Below, in pieces: positions 15,568 through 24,856 of a stretch of 40,067 nt of DNA. Source of the stretch: Yoonia ponticola (GTDB taxonomy: Bacteria > Pseudomonadota > Alphaproteobacteria > Rhodobacterales > Rhodobacteraceae); assembly GCF_014199395.1 (NCBI RefSeq), contig NZ_JACIJM010000018.1:1-40067 (forward strand), written 5' to 3'. The stretch's first letter is position 1; every line of letters starts with the position of its first letter. The translations under genes were made by a program, and so were the position numbers. The notes beneath the pieces were generated by a model that saw only the letters and a list, made by a program, of their open reading frames with translations, did not search any database and was not told the origin of the DNA.

Positions 15568-16740
15568 ATGACCCAACCGCACGCCAGCATCAACGTGACG
15601 CGCTATGTGTGGGCGCATGGGGTTGCGCAATTGTTGTTGTGGAGCGGGTTCTACTACTTACTGCCTGCGCTGTCGGCCAAGATTGCGATAGAAACTGGTT
15701 GGCCGGTTCTGAATATTTCCATCACTTATACAGGCGCGTTTCTTTTGTGGGCGATCATGGCTCCTGTCGTTGGGATGCTGATCGACAAGGGGCACGGCCG
15801 CAAAGTCATGCGCATCGGGGCTATCGTCGGTGTTGTGCTGCTGCTTGGCTTGTCTATGACATCCAATGAAACGGTGTTTAGCGTATTGGTTGTCCTGCTC
15901 GGCGCATGCATGGCCGCGACGCTTTACGATCCCTGCTTTTCCGTGATGATGTTGCGATTGAAATCTAACGGCACAAACGCAATCGCGACTGTGACCTTGA
16001 TCGCAGGGTTTGCGACGCTTCTGACATTTCCGCTGGTCATTGGCTTGTCCTTAATCATGGGCTGGCAACAGATCGTGCTCGTTTTTGCTGTGCTGGCGTT
16101 CATCGGGATGTTGATCCTGCCGTCGGAAGTCGAGGCTGTCGCCAGCAAAGCCCAAACGCATAATAAACTCCCTTTAGAACGCGGCCCCGTATTGATTGCG
16201 TTGTCATTTGGATTGGCAATGATGGGGCACGCGATTTTGTTGTTTCTTCTGCCCGTCGCATTGGTCAGCGATAGTGGTGATGCGCAAAGCGGATTGCTTG
16301 CGCTGGCAATTCTCGGGCCTGCACAGATTGCAGGGCGGACGGCGTGGAAATACTACGGCGCTGCGTGGAGCCCTCGCGGGTGCGCAATATTGATGTTCGC
16401 TTTCATGTGTATTCCGGCGACGCTGATGTTGGTGGCGGGCACCGCGCAACCTATCATTTATGCAGCCCTGATCATCCAAGGCGCGTGTTACGGTGTTCAC
16501 ACAATTTTACGACCAAGTTTGGCGCAGCGCTATTTGCATCCCACGCATCTGGGGCGGGGCCTTGGTGCGATCGCGATGGTTGGCGTGCTGATGATGGCTG
16601 TTGGTCCTGCTGTTGGTGGTCTTGTTTGGACGAACGCGGGGCTTTCTGGGCTGATGATTGCAATCCTTGTTTTGAATGGTCTGGCGCTCGTTTTGAGCGG
16701 CATTCTGCAAATCACGCCCCCGAAAGAGGTGATAGTATGA
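15568..16740 (+). CDS. MFS transporter
   Basis: 390 aa, about 12 membrane helices, with the MFS loop 2-3 motif in the form GMLIDKGHGRKVMRIGA (residues about 69-85). It probably takes up a small carboxylate or related compound; the specificity cannot be told. First gene of unit A: the stop overlaps the next start (ATGA), and the upstream operator is shared with the sugar-type units, so its substrate is likely to belong to the same pathway. GGAG lies 11 bases before the ATG, rather far. Confidence 0.85.
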   Translation: MTQPHASINVTRYVWAHGVAQLLLWSGFYYLLPALSAKIAIETGWPVLNISITYTGAFLLWAIMAPVVGMLIDKGHGRKVMRIGAIVGVVLLLGLSMTSNETVFSVLVVLLGACMAATLYDPCFSVMMLRLKSNGTNAIATVTLIAGFATLLTFPLVIGLSLIMGWQQIVLVFAVLAFIGMLILPSEVEAVASKAQTHNKLPLERGPVLIALSFGLAMMGHAILLFLLPVALVSDSGDAQSGLLALAILGPAQIAGRTAWKYYGAAWSPRGCAILMFAFMCIPATLMLVAGTAQPIIYAALIIQGACYGVHTILRPSLAQRYLHPTHLGRGLGAIAMVGVLMMAVGPAVGGLVWTNAGLSGLMIAILVLNGLALVLSGILQITPPKEVIV

Positions 16741-17903
16741 TTTCGAACGTCTCGTTTGCCGGCGGCGCTATGGCGCCATTTAACCGACGCAAAGACGGTA
16801 GTTCGTTTCGCGATTGGGCGCGTGCTGCCGTGCAAGGTGCATTAGATGATGCCAATCTAGAAGTCAGTGATATCGATGCGCTGGTCGTTGCCTCTGAAAG
16901 TGACTTCTTCACCATGCAGCTAAACCCTGCGGCCTTGCTGGCTGACGAATGCGGTTTAGTTGGTGTGGCGGCTAAACGCGTCGAAGGCGGCGGTGCGTCG
17001 GGGCATTTGGCGGTGCATGCGGGTGTAGCTGAGGTGGCTAGCGGAATGGCACGCCGGGTCTTGGTTTTGGGAGTCGAACCTTCTGCATCGCACCTAAAAG
17101 GGACAGATGTTGGCGCGCTCTACGGGCTGTCGTTCGACGCATGGACCGATGGTATGACTGGCATCGATTCAACCTCGCTGTATGCATTGTCTGCGCAGGC
17201 ATTTATGGCACGGACCGGTGCGACCGTGGCGGATTTCGCGCGGATTGCAGTGCGCAACAGGGCGCATGCCTGTGCAAACGCGAATGCACATTTGCCTTTG
17301 GATATCTCTCTAGACGAGGTGACCGCCTCACCTGTGGTGGCATCACCCTACCGACGTTTGGATTGCTCGCCGCTCAGCGATGGTGCTGCAGCGATCATTC
17401 TTGCACGAACATCCGATCTTCCTGCAAGGCCGCAGGGACGAGCGCGGTTTCGCGCTGCGGTCAGCGCTGTTGACACAGTGCGTTTGGGCGAGCGCAGCGA
17501 TCCGGGTTTTTTTGCAGGCAAACAACGTGCCGCGCAGCGTGCATATGCAGCTGCAGGCGTGACCGCTGCGGATATCGGCATGGCAGAGGTCTACGACAGT
17601 TACTCTGGCGCACAGCTTCAGTCACTAGAGGCTCTTGGGCTTGCAAATGGTCAAACCATAGCGGCTGAACGGGAGGATGTCTTTTCCGCGCAAGGTGCTG
17701 TGCCAGTCAATCTGTCTGGTGGCTTGTTGGGGCAGGGTGCGCCCGTCGGTGCAACCGGAGTGGCGCAGGTTTTATCTGCAGCGTTGCAACTCGAAGGGCG
17801 ATACTTTGGGCAACAAGTTGCGAACGCGCCGCGCTTTGCGCTTGTGGATACCCACGGCGGTATCGCCACTTTAAACGCAGTTAGCATTCTGGAGGCCCCA
17901 TGA
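16737..17903 (+). CDS. Thiolase-fold protein lacking thiolase catalytic residues (Ltp2-like aldolase candidate)
   Basis: 388 aa of SCP2-thiolase type. The nucleophile block that normally reads CASG is GGASG here (Gly86 for Cys); the GHPxGATG block is GAPVGATG (Ala335 for His); the C-terminal Cys-Gly-Gly is DTHGG (371-375). EVYDSYS (284-290) replaces the usual (E)xHDAF block. It is followed directly by a DUF35 protein. Thiolase-fold proteins without the Cys, paired with DUF35 partners, include the retro-aldolase Ltp2 of steroid side-chain degradation, which cleaves beta-hydroxyacyl-CoA. A retro-aldolase on an acyl-CoA made by the neighbouring ligase is therefore more likely than a thiolase. 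It could also be a non-catalytic partner. Confidence 0.85.
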   Translation: MISNVSFAGGAMAPFNRRKDGSSFRDWARAAVQGALDDANLEVSDIDALVVASESDFFTMQLNPAALLADECGLVGVAAKRVEGGGASGHLAVHAGVAEVASGMARRVLVLGVEPSASHLKGTDVGALYGLSFDAWTDGMTGIDSTSLYALSAQAFMARTGATVADFARIAVRNRAHACANANAHLPLDISLDEVTASPVVASPYRRLDCSPLSDGAAAIILARTSDLPARPQGRARFRAAVSAVDTVRLGERSDPGFFAGKQRAAQRAYAAAGVTAADIGMAEVYDSYSGAQLQSLEALGLANGQTIAAEREDVFSAQGAVPVNLSGGLLGQGAPVGATGVAQVLSAALQLEGRYFGQQVANAPRFALVDTHGGIATLNAVSILEAP

Positions 17904-18292
17904 AGCATCAACTGAAGTTGGACTATACGATCCCATTTGGTGGTCTTCAGCCTTATTTTGATGCATTGCATGATGGAAAGGCGCTTGCGAGCGCGTGTAA
18001 CTCCTGCGGCTCCGTAGCGTTTCCAGCACGGACGCAATGCGGCAATTGCCGCAGTAGCGACATGAAGTGGGTGCGGCTCAACGGCACTGCGCGCGTCTTG
18101 TTTCGCACGGATGCAAGCGCTGGCAGTTTCGCGCTAGTCAAATTTGACGGGGCTGACACGTCCAGCACCGTCGCACTGGATAATCCCGAGAATGACGCGA
18201 TGTTTGGCACAATTGTGGCGCCCAAAGACGGGGCACCAGGTTTGTGGCTGACGTTGGTTGATACAGAAAATGAGGAACACGATGGACGCTAA
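17900..18292 (+). CDS. DUF35 protein (zinc ribbon plus OB fold)
   Basis: 130 aa. An N-terminal amphipathic segment (PFGGLQPYFDAL) is followed by a rubredoxin-like zinc ribbon (C33xxC36 and C47xxC50) and an OB-fold half (about 60-130). DUF35 proteins bind thiolase-fold enzymes and complete or open their acyl-CoA site, as in ChsH2-Ltp2 and the archaeal HMG-CoA synthase complex. It overlaps the thiolase-like gene by four bases and the ligase gene by 11 bases, a tightly coupled three-gene module. Confidence 0.92.
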   Translation: MKHQLKLDYTIPFGGLQPYFDALHDGKALASACNSCGSVAFPARTQCGNCRSSDMKWVRLNGTARVLFRTDASAGSFALVKFDGADTSSTVALDNPENDAMFGTIVAPKDGAPGLWLTLVDTENEEHDGR

Positions 18293-19943
18293 AATTTTTA
18301 ACTCTTGGTCGACTGACGAGCTTGCAGGCATTGGTTTGGTGCGTAGCAACGGTGCTATTGAAATCGACATCGCGCCCGATACGAATATTTACCACATGAC
18401 CGTGGGTGCTCAGATCAAAGCTGGACGTCACGATGCGCCTGCGATGATCTTTGAAAAAGCAGACGGGACGCATGCGCATTGGAGCTTTGGTGACATTGAT
18501 GCGCAGGCGACTGCGTTAGCAAGTGATCTACGTGCGCGCGGATATGGTCGCGGGGATCTAATCGGGCTGCACACAGGCATGCGCCCTGAAACTGCGATTG
18601 CTCATATGGCGGTTTGCAAATTGGGGGCCACAGCAGTCACGCTCTCGCAACTCTACGGGCCAGACGCATTGGCGCATGCGCTGAACCATTGTCAGGCGAA
18701 ATGTCTGATCAGTACAGAGTCGGCATGGGCACCATTGCGTGACAGCGCAGGGTCGTTGTTCCCGCATCTCGTGGATGTTCTGGTCGCAGATACAACTGGG
18801 ACTGAACCGGATTTGACCGCCATCCTCGTGGCGGAAGCTGACGCAAATTTTGAGCCGGACTACACAGGCGCAGATGATGCGGCTTTGCTGATGTACACGT
18901 CTGGCTCGACCGGAATGCCAAAGGGCATTTTGCACGGGCATCGCGTTTTGGCGTCTTACAAACCTTCTATCAGCTTGTTCTTCAACCTTTCGATGGACGA
19001 CGAAGATGCTGTGTTCTGGTCCCCGTCGGATTGGGCCTGGGTCGGTGGATTACTGGACATGTTGTTCCCCGCATGGATGGCGGGCTGTCCTGTTGTGACA
19101 GCCGAGGCGCGGTTTAAGGCGGCTTGGGTCTATGACTTTATGGCACGTCACAAAATTACGCATACTTTTCTAGCACCTACAGCGATTAAACGTTTGGCGG
19201 AAACAACGCACCCGCGGAACGACTACGATTTGTCTTTGCGGGTCATTTGTACGGGTGGCGAAGCATTGGCTGCTGAGACTCTGGCGTGGGCTGAACACAA
19301 CTTGCAGGTGGTCTGTAACGAATTTTACGGCATGACAGAGGTTAACCACCTGATCGGCAATTGCGCGGCCTTATATCCACGTCGTCCCGGGTCTATGGGC
19401 GTGGCTTACCCTGGGCATGACGTGCGCTTGGTTGATGCTGACGGCAATGACGTTGCTGACGGTGAGCAGGGCGAAATCGTAACACCCGCAACTGCACCGA
19501 CACGGTATCTGGGATATCTTAATAACGCGGAAAAGGACGCCGAACTGATGTTTGGTGATTTTATGCGCACTAACGACTTGGCTGTACGCGATGCGGATGG
19601 GTATTTCTGGTACAAAGGGCGGTCTGACGACCTGATCAAATCATCTGGGTTCCGGATGGGCCCCGCCGAGATCGAAGAATGCTTGTTGGCGCATGCCGCA
19701 GTCGCCGAAGTTGGCGTGATTGGCAAGCCAGATGCGGATCGCGGCAGTATCGTCAAAGCGTTCATTCGTTTGACTGTCGGAGTTGCAGGTGATGATGCGT
19801 TGGTCGCTGAGTTGAAAACGCATGTGCGCGAAAAGCTTGCGCCATACAAATCGCCTCGCGAAATCGAATTTGTCGAAGATTTTGAAATGACGTCGTCAGG
19901 TAAGATAAACCGTCGCGCCCTGCGTGCACGTGAAATGATCTGA
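18282..19943 (+). CDS. AMP-dependent acyl-CoA ligase
   Basis: 553 aa from ATG 18282, preceded by GAGGA and overlapping the DUF35 gene by 11 bases. ANL-family motifs: YTSGSTGMPKG (about 204-214), YGMTE (about 350), a TGD-equivalent written RTND, GRSDDLIKSSGFRMGPAEIE hinge region, and the catalytic Lys in SSGKINRRAL near the C-terminus. It resembles medium-chain/acetate-type ligases (AcsM-like). It activates a carboxylate with ATP and CoA; in context the acid may come from the aldehyde dehydrogenase of unit B or from the MFS importer. Confidence 0.9.
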   Translation: MDAKIFNSWSTDELAGIGLVRSNGAIEIDIAPDTNIYHMTVGAQIKAGRHDAPAMIFEKADGTHAHWSFGDIDAQATALASDLRARGYGRGDLIGLHTGMRPETAIAHMAVCKLGATAVTLSQLYGPDALAHALNHCQAKCLISTESAWAPLRDSAGSLFPHLVDVLVADTTGTEPDLTAILVAEADANFEPDYTGADDAALLMYTSGSTGMPKGILHGHRVLASYKPSISLFFNLSMDDEDAVFWSPSDWAWVGGLLDMLFPAWMAGCPVVTAEARFKAAWVYDFMARHKITHTFLAPTAIKRLAETTHPRNDYDLSLRVICTGGEALAAETLAWAEHNLQVVCNEFYGMTEVNHLIGNCAALYPRRPGSMGVAYPGHDVRLVDADGNDVADGEQGEIVTPATAPTRYLGYLNNAEKDAELMFGDFMRTNDLAVRDADGYFWYKGRSDDLIKSSGFRMGPAEIEECLLAHAAVAEVGVIGKPDADRGSIVKAFIRLTVGVAGDDALVAELKTHVREKLAPYKSPREIEFVEDFEMTSSGKINRRALRAREMI

Positions 19944-19951
19944 GATGGTGG

Positions 19952-19994
19952 TTGACCTGCGATATTTGTTAGTACTAATATGTATTAACATATT
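19952..19994 (+). promoter_or_regulatory. Promoter and operator of catabolic unit B
   Basis: TTGACC (19952-19957), 18 bases, TAATAT (19976-19981). The -10 is covered by the perfect palindrome AATATGTATTAACATATT (19977-19994; 7+4+7). The position fits repression by steric block. Confidence 0.72.
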
Positions 19995-20012
19995 TTGACT
20001 GTGGGAGGCATG

Positions 20013-20855
20013 ATGAAATTTGGTATCCATACAGGGCTCTGGATGAAAACCTGGGCCGACGATCCTGCTCCGATTTTTAAAATCGCGGCTGACATCGGGT
20101 TTGATGGGGTAGAGCTATCCCTTCTTGGTGTCGGCAAGGATCGTGCAGAGTTGATTGGGCAGCAGGCGGCAGATTGCGGCTTGGAGCTAACCTGCTCGAC
20201 GGGGCTTGGTCCAGAAGATGATCCAACGTCAGCGGATGCAGCTGTACGAGCTCGTGCCGTTGCCAAACTGACCGAAGCCATCGAAATCACCCAAATGCTG
20301 GGATCGCGCGGACTTGCTGGTGTGGTCGCCGCACCTTGGGGCGTTTTTGACCCAGCCAACAAGGTTGCACGTGCTGAGCGTGCCGCGCAAACACTCGGCG
20401 CTTTGGGTGGTGTTCTGGCTGATGCTGGCGTGACTTTGGGTATCGAAGGTTTGAACCGCTTTGAAAGCGATTTGACATCTACAGCCGCCGAAACCTGCGC
20501 AATTGCGCGGGCAACCGGTTCTGCCCACATCGGTGTTTTGCTCGATAGCTTCCACATGAATATCGAAGAGAAAAACCCGCCAGCGGCCTTGCGCGCGGCG
20601 GGTGATACTTTGGTCCATTATCACATATCCGACAATGATCGCGGTGTGCCCGGTAGTGGTCGCTACGATTTCGCAGCAGATGCCGCCGCCCTGCGTGACA
20701 TTGGCTATGACGGCTGGGTTGTGGCGGAAATGTTTGTGATGGCGGGCAACCCTGCCAGCGCCGACTTGAACATCTGGCGCGATATCGAACCAGACCCGAC
20801 GCAGGCCGCAATCCAGACTTTGAAGTATATGAAAAGAGGTTTTTGGTCATGCTGA
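20013..20855 (+). CDS. Sugar phosphate isomerase/epimerase-like TIM-barrel protein
   Basis: 280 aa of the AP-endonuclease-2/xylose-isomerase-like family. Metal-site candidates are the Glu in LGIEGLNRFE (about 146), Asp/His in LLDSFHMNIEE (about 178-181), His in VHYHISDNDRG (about 207) and Glu in VVAEMF (about 241). Relatives are ketose 3-epimerases, hydroxypyruvate isomerases and tetrose isomerases. GGAGG at 20004-20008 is better spaced to ATG 20013 than to ATG 20010. First gene of unit B; it may epimerise the free or phosphorylated sugar. Its end overlaps dhaL by 7 bases. Confidence 0.88.
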   Translation: MKFGIHTGLWMKTWADDPAPIFKIAADIGFDGVELSLLGVGKDRAELIGQQAADCGLELTCSTGLGPEDDPTSADAAVRARAVAKLTEAIEITQMLGSRGLAGVVAAPWGVFDPANKVARAERAAQTLGALGGVLADAGVTLGIEGLNRFESDLTSTAAETCAIARATGSAHIGVLLDSFHMNIEEKNPPAALRAAGDTLVHYHISDNDRGVPGSGRYDFAADAAALRDIGYDGWVVAEMFVMAGNPASADLNIWRDIEPDPTQAAIQTLKYMKRGFWSC

Positions 20856-21394
20856 CTGAGCAGTACTTTACCCGACTACACGCGACATTCACTGACCAGA
20901 TGGTGCACCTCAATACGCTGGATGCGGCGATTGGTGACGGTGATCACGGAACAACGATGCTGCGCGGCTTGACCAAAGCGGCTGCGGCAGCCGATGGACT
21001 TCGTGCCAAAGCATTTATGCGCGCATCTGGTGGTGCATCTGGGACGTTGTTCGGTTTGATCTTGATCGCGATCGAAACGCACTTGGAAGCCGGCGCTGAT
21101 TTGGCCGATGGCCTGCAAACCGCTTGCGACAGAATCTGCGATTTAGGCGAGGTCAAGGTTGGCGATAAAAGCATGGTCGACGCGCTGGCTCCTGCCGTAA
21201 TCGCATTGCAAAACGGCGACCTGAACGCGGCTATAGCCGCCGCCGCAACTGGCCGCGACAGCACAATGCCGCTGGTCGCGCGACGCGGTCGGTCACAATA
21301 CGTCGAAGAGGGTGGCAAAGGGCATATCGACCCTGGCTCTGTATCTGTTGTGATCTTTTTGGAAATTCTAAAAGAGGTCGAGGGCACCGCATGA
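20849..21394 (+). CDS. DhaL-type kinase subunit (ATP-binding)
   Basis: 181 aa. GDGDHGTTM (residues 29-37) with D25, D30 and D32 is the magnesium-ATP site of DhaL; SGGASGTLFG (60-69) is the second family block, and the C-terminal HIDPGSVSVV closes the domain. It pairs with the DhaK subunit encoded next (ATGA overlap). No DhaM phosphotransferase gene is nearby, so the donor is uncertain: ATP, or a PTS DhaM elsewhere. Confidence 0.92.
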   Translation: MLTEQYFTRLHATFTDQMVHLNTLDAAIGDGDHGTTMLRGLTKAAAAADGLRAKAFMRASGGASGTLFGLILIAIETHLEAGADLADGLQTACDRICDLGEVKVGDKSMVDALAPAVIALQNGDLNAAIAAAATGRDSTMPLVARRGRSQYVEEGGKGHIDPGSVSVVIFLEILKEVEGTA

Positions 21395-22422
21395 AAAAGC
21401 TGTTTAACACCGCTGAGACAATGGTCGACGATATGCTGGACGGCTTTGTCAGTGCCTATCCGCAGGTCAAACGCGGCAAACGCGATCCACGGGTGATTGT
21501 GCGTGATGCCAACGCAAAAAACGCGGATGAAAAGGTGACGCTATTGATCGGCAACGGCTCTGGTCATGAACCCATCGCAATGGGGTTTGTCGGCCAAGGG
21601 TTGCTGGACGCCAATGTGGTCGGCGATGTTTTCGCTGCACCCTCGGCTGATCTGATCCTTGACGGTATCGCCGAAGTGAACGGTAAGGCTGGCACGATCC
21701 TGCTGATCTCGCAGCACTCGGGCGATATGATCAATGGCCGTGCGGGTACGATGATGGCGCAGGACGAAGGTATCAATGTCCTGCATCTGCCAATGTACGA
21801 CGATATTTCCGCCGCACCGCCGGACCGCAAAAAAGATCGCCGTGGCGCGCCGGGCACGATGTTTATCTACAAAATTCTTGGGGCCGCCGCCGAAGAAGGC
21901 ATGCCCCTGGCCGAGCTGTTTGATTTGGGCGAAGCTGTCCGCGACCGCATCGTGACCTTGGGCGCTGCTGTGTCTCCGGGTGTGTCGCCATTGACGGGCC
22001 AACCGATGTTTAGCCTGCCTGATGACGAGATTTTCCTTGGCATGGGTGTGCATGGCGAACCGGGTGTGGGCCGTGTCAAAGTCGGCCCAGTCGCCGAACT
22101 GGTTGATCTGATGGTCGACAAGTTGCTGGCGGATCGCCCGATTGCCGCAGGTGGCCGTGCTTGCGTGATTATCAACGGCATGGGCGGCACCACGATGATG
22201 GAACAGCTTACGATCTGGAACGAAACACGCGATAAACTCGCACGCCACGACATCACCGCGATTGCCCCGATGATTGGCAGCTATGTCACGACCCAAGAAA
22301 TGGGCGGTTTCTCGATTTCTTTACTAGAGCCGACAGACGAGATGCTGACCTATTGGTGCGCGCCTTCTGACACTCCTTCTTTCCCTAAAATCCATGATGC
22401 CCAAAAGGAAACAACCTCATGA
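21391..22422 (+). CDS. DhaK-type kinase subunit (ketose-binding)
   Basis: 343 aa. GNGSGHEP (54-61, H59), QHSGD (D112) and GMGVHGEPG (H221, the residue that binds the substrate carbonyl as a hemiaminal in DhaK) are all present, so it should act on a 1-hydroxy-2-ketone. With DhaL it would make the 1-phosphate of dihydroxyacetone or of a longer ketose such as erythrulose, for which DhaK-family kinases are known. The next gene encodes a ketose-phosphate aldolase, which favours a longer ketose. Confidence 0.93.
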   Translation: MKKLFNTAETMVDDMLDGFVSAYPQVKRGKRDPRVIVRDANAKNADEKVTLLIGNGSGHEPIAMGFVGQGLLDANVVGDVFAAPSADLILDGIAEVNGKAGTILLISQHSGDMINGRAGTMMAQDEGINVLHLPMYDDISAAPPDRKKDRRGAPGTMFIYKILGAAAEEGMPLAELFDLGEAVRDRIVTLGAAVSPGVSPLTGQPMFSLPDDEIFLGMGVHGEPGVGRVKVGPVAELVDLMVDKLLADRPIAAGGRACVIINGMGGTTMMEQLTIWNETRDKLARHDITAIAPMIGSYVTTQEMGGFSISLLEPTDEMLTYWCAPSDTPSFPKIHDAQKETTS

Positions 22423-23339
22423 GCAAAGATATTTTTAAGTTCGATGGCACAGTTTTTGGCGTCGCAGTCGACCAAGGCAGCGGATTGGAAGCAGCGATAA
22501 AAGAAGCACGCGGCGCAGACTCGCAAGACGACGACCTGCTGCAGTTCAAGCGCATTGTGGTCGAAACGCTGAGCCCTGATGCGACAACTTTGCTGGTCGA
22601 TTCCACATTCGGGCGCGATTTGCTGCCGCATTACGACGCCCAATGTACCAAGATGCTGGCGTTCGAGGCTGACGTCTACAAAATCACCGACGAAGACCGG
22701 ATCACCGCGTTGCCGAGCAATCTAGAGGTGTCTGATTTTCCTGATCTTGACGCCAAAATCCTGAAATTCTTTTTATACTACGGTCCAAACGATTCAGCCG
22801 CGTTGAACCAGCGCAAATTCGATCTGGTCGAGAATATCGGCCAACGATGCCGCGATAACGGGGTGGCGTATCTGTTTGAGCCCATTGTCTATGACCGCGC
22901 AATCCCAGACGGCACATCGGCAGAATTTGCGGCGGTGAAACCTGAATTGGTACGCGCTGCGACGCAGGCTTTTGCTGATCCGAAATTCGGCATTGATATT
23001 CTCAAGGTCGAAATCCCCGTTAACTTTAACTTTGTAGAGGGCACAGGAACGCCGCAGATGTCACGCGCTGACGCGGAACGTGCATTTGTGACGGCGGCAG
23101 AGGCTGCGGGTGATATTCCGCTGCTGTATCTCAGTGCGGGCGTTACGTTTGAACAATTTCGCGACGCATTGAAATTTGCACGCGGCGCTGGTGTGAACCC
23201 GCTTGGTTTTATGTGTGGGCGTGCGATCTGGAACGATGCGATTGGCGTGTTTGGCGCACAAGGCCCTGCTGGAATGGAAGAATGGATGCGCAGCACAGGG
23301 CGTGACCGTTTGGCTAAACTAAAGGACGCAATCGCATGA
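22419..23339 (+). CDS. Class I aldolase of the LacD/YihT family
   Basis: 306 aa TIM barrel. LFEPIVYD (152-159), DILKVEIPVNF (193-203, Schiff-base Lys196), LYLSAGV (236-242) and GFMCGRAIW (263-271) follow tagatose-1,6-bisphosphate aldolase and 6-deoxy-6-sulfofructose-1-phosphate aldolase. It should cleave a ketose 1-phosphate to DHAP and an aldehyde. The actual sugar is unknown. It overlaps both neighbours by ATGA junctions. Confidence 0.88.
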   Translation: MSKDIFKFDGTVFGVAVDQGSGLEAAIKEARGADSQDDDLLQFKRIVVETLSPDATTLLVDSTFGRDLLPHYDAQCTKMLAFEADVYKITDEDRITALPSNLEVSDFPDLDAKILKFFLYYGPNDSAALNQRKFDLVENIGQRCRDNGVAYLFEPIVYDRAIPDGTSAEFAAVKPELVRAATQAFADPKFGIDILKVEIPVNFNFVEGTGTPQMSRADAERAFVTAAEAAGDIPLLYLSAGVTFEQFRDALKFARGAGVNPLGFMCGRAIWNDAIGVFGAQGPAGMEEWMRSTGRDRLAKLKDAIA

Positions 23340-24805
23340 AATTGTTAGACCTTCACAAAGACGTCGCAGCATTTCTAGAAAAGCCGCAAGGCTTGCGGAT
23401 CGGCAATGATCGCGTTGAGACATCAAAATTATTGGATGTGATCGACCCGTCGTTTGATACGCAGGCAGCACAGGTATCACTGGGGACTGCGGCAAACATT
23501 GACGACGCTGTTTCGGCGGCCCGTGCGGCGCTGTCCGGTCCTTGGGGTACGATGACAGCCCATGATCGCGGTCAACTTTTGTGGAAACTGGCCGATGCAA
23601 TCGAAGATCGAAAACAGATTTTCGGCGAGTTGGATGCGATTGATAACGGCAAGCCAATGCATGTGGCCCGTGATGTGGATGCTGTCTATTCAGCACGTCA
23701 TTTCCGTTATTTTGCTGGCTGGCCTAGCAAGATCGAAGGGCGCACAATTCCGGTTTCTTCACCGGACAAGATGAACTTTACCAAGGTAGAGCCAGTTGGT
23801 GTATGCGGGTTGATCACGCCGTGGAACTATCCGACGCTGATGGTTGCGTGGAAACTCGCGCCTGCCTTGGCAGCGGGCAATACGATTGTTTTGAAACCAG
23901 CGGAACAGACACCTTTGTCGGCCTTGTACCTTGCGGACTTAGCATTGGAAGTCGGTTTCCCTCCGGGTGTTTTGAACGTAGTTCCCGGCTTTGGATCGGA
24001 CGCAGGTGCGGCGCTGGCCGGACATGCAGGTGTGGACAAAGTCGGCTTTACAGGCTCGACTGAAACGGGTCGCCGGATCGTCGAAGGTTCTGTTGGAAAC
24101 TTGAAAAAAGTGTCGCTAGAACTAGGCGGTAAAGCGGCGAACATCTTGTTTGCGGATGCCGATCTGGACAAAGCGATTGCTGGCTCTTTCTGGGCGTTGT
24201 TCGGCAATAACGGCCAATCTTGTACGGCAGGTGCGCGTCTGTTTGTGCATCGGTCAATCAAGGAACAAGTGGTTGAACGACTGGCCGAGATGGCCAATGC
24301 GCTGTCTGTTGGTCCGGGTATGGATGCCTCGCCACATGATCTTGGCCCCGTGATTTCGCGGCCGCAAATGGACAAAGTTTTGGGTTACATCGAAGCTGGT
24401 CGTGCAGAAGGTGCCGAGGTCGTTGCTGGCGGTGCTCAGCGTGGCGAAGACGGTTATTTCGTTGCGCCGACTGTGATGCAGTCCGTCACGGATGACATGA
24501 CGATTGCGCGCGAGGAAATCTTTGGGCCTGTGCTGTGCATCTTGGACTTTGACGACGAAAACGAAGTGATTGCACGTGCCAATGACACCGATTTCGGGTT
24601 GGCCGCTGGCGGGTGGACCCAAGACCTCGCGCGTGCGTTGCGTCTGGCCGACAAGCTACAGGCGGGCACTTTGTGGCTCAATACTTGGGGCGATACCGAC
24701 GCGGCATCACCTTTCGGCGGCATGAAGCAAAGCGGATATGGGCGTGAAATGGGTGCCGAAGCGATATCGTTGTACTCGCAAACCAAAAGTATCTGGCTCG
24801 GATAG
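23336..24805 (+). CDS. NAD(P)-dependent aldehyde dehydrogenase
   Basis: 489 aa ALDH with TPWNYP (oxyanion Asn), GSTETGR cofactor loop, general base Glu in LELGGK, catalytic Cys in NGQSCTAGAR, EEIFGPV and the C-terminal PFGGMKQSGYGRE. It oxidises an aldehyde to the acid. In context the substrate is the aldehyde released by the preceding aldolase; the acid could then be taken by the CoA ligase of unit A. Confidence 0.95.
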   Translation: MKLLDLHKDVAAFLEKPQGLRIGNDRVETSKLLDVIDPSFDTQAAQVSLGTAANIDDAVSAARAALSGPWGTMTAHDRGQLLWKLADAIEDRKQIFGELDAIDNGKPMHVARDVDAVYSARHFRYFAGWPSKIEGRTIPVSSPDKMNFTKVEPVGVCGLITPWNYPTLMVAWKLAPALAAGNTIVLKPAEQTPLSALYLADLALEVGFPPGVLNVVPGFGSDAGAALAGHAGVDKVGFTGSTETGRRIVEGSVGNLKKVSLELGGKAANILFADADLDKAIAGSFWALFGNNGQSCTAGARLFVHRSIKEQVVERLAEMANALSVGPGMDASPHDLGPVISRPQMDKVLGYIEAGRAEGAEVVAGGAQRGEDGYFVAPTVMQSVTDDMTIAREEIFGPVLCILDFDDENEVIARANDTDFGLAAGGWTQDLARALRLADKLQAGTLWLNTWGDTDAASPFGGMKQSGYGREMGAEAISLYSQTKSIWLG

Positions 24806-24856
24806 ACAATTTCTGATTTGATAAGATCAATTGAACTTATCAGTGGACTGGAGATT

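Noticed and set aside
16737..17903. Annotation as acetyl-CoA acetyltransferase
   Set aside because: The nucleophile Cys, the GHP His and the C-terminal Cys are all missing.
21541..22296. 251-aa minus-strand ORF inside dhaK
   Set aside because: His/Gln/Arg-rich shadow of the plus-strand codons with no known motifs; dhaK is certain.
24820..24841. GATAAG-N10-CTTATC upstream of gntR as an autoregulatory operator
   Set aside because: It does not resemble the TGT-N4-ACA palindrome at the three units and there is no promoter pair around it, so I do not call a site.
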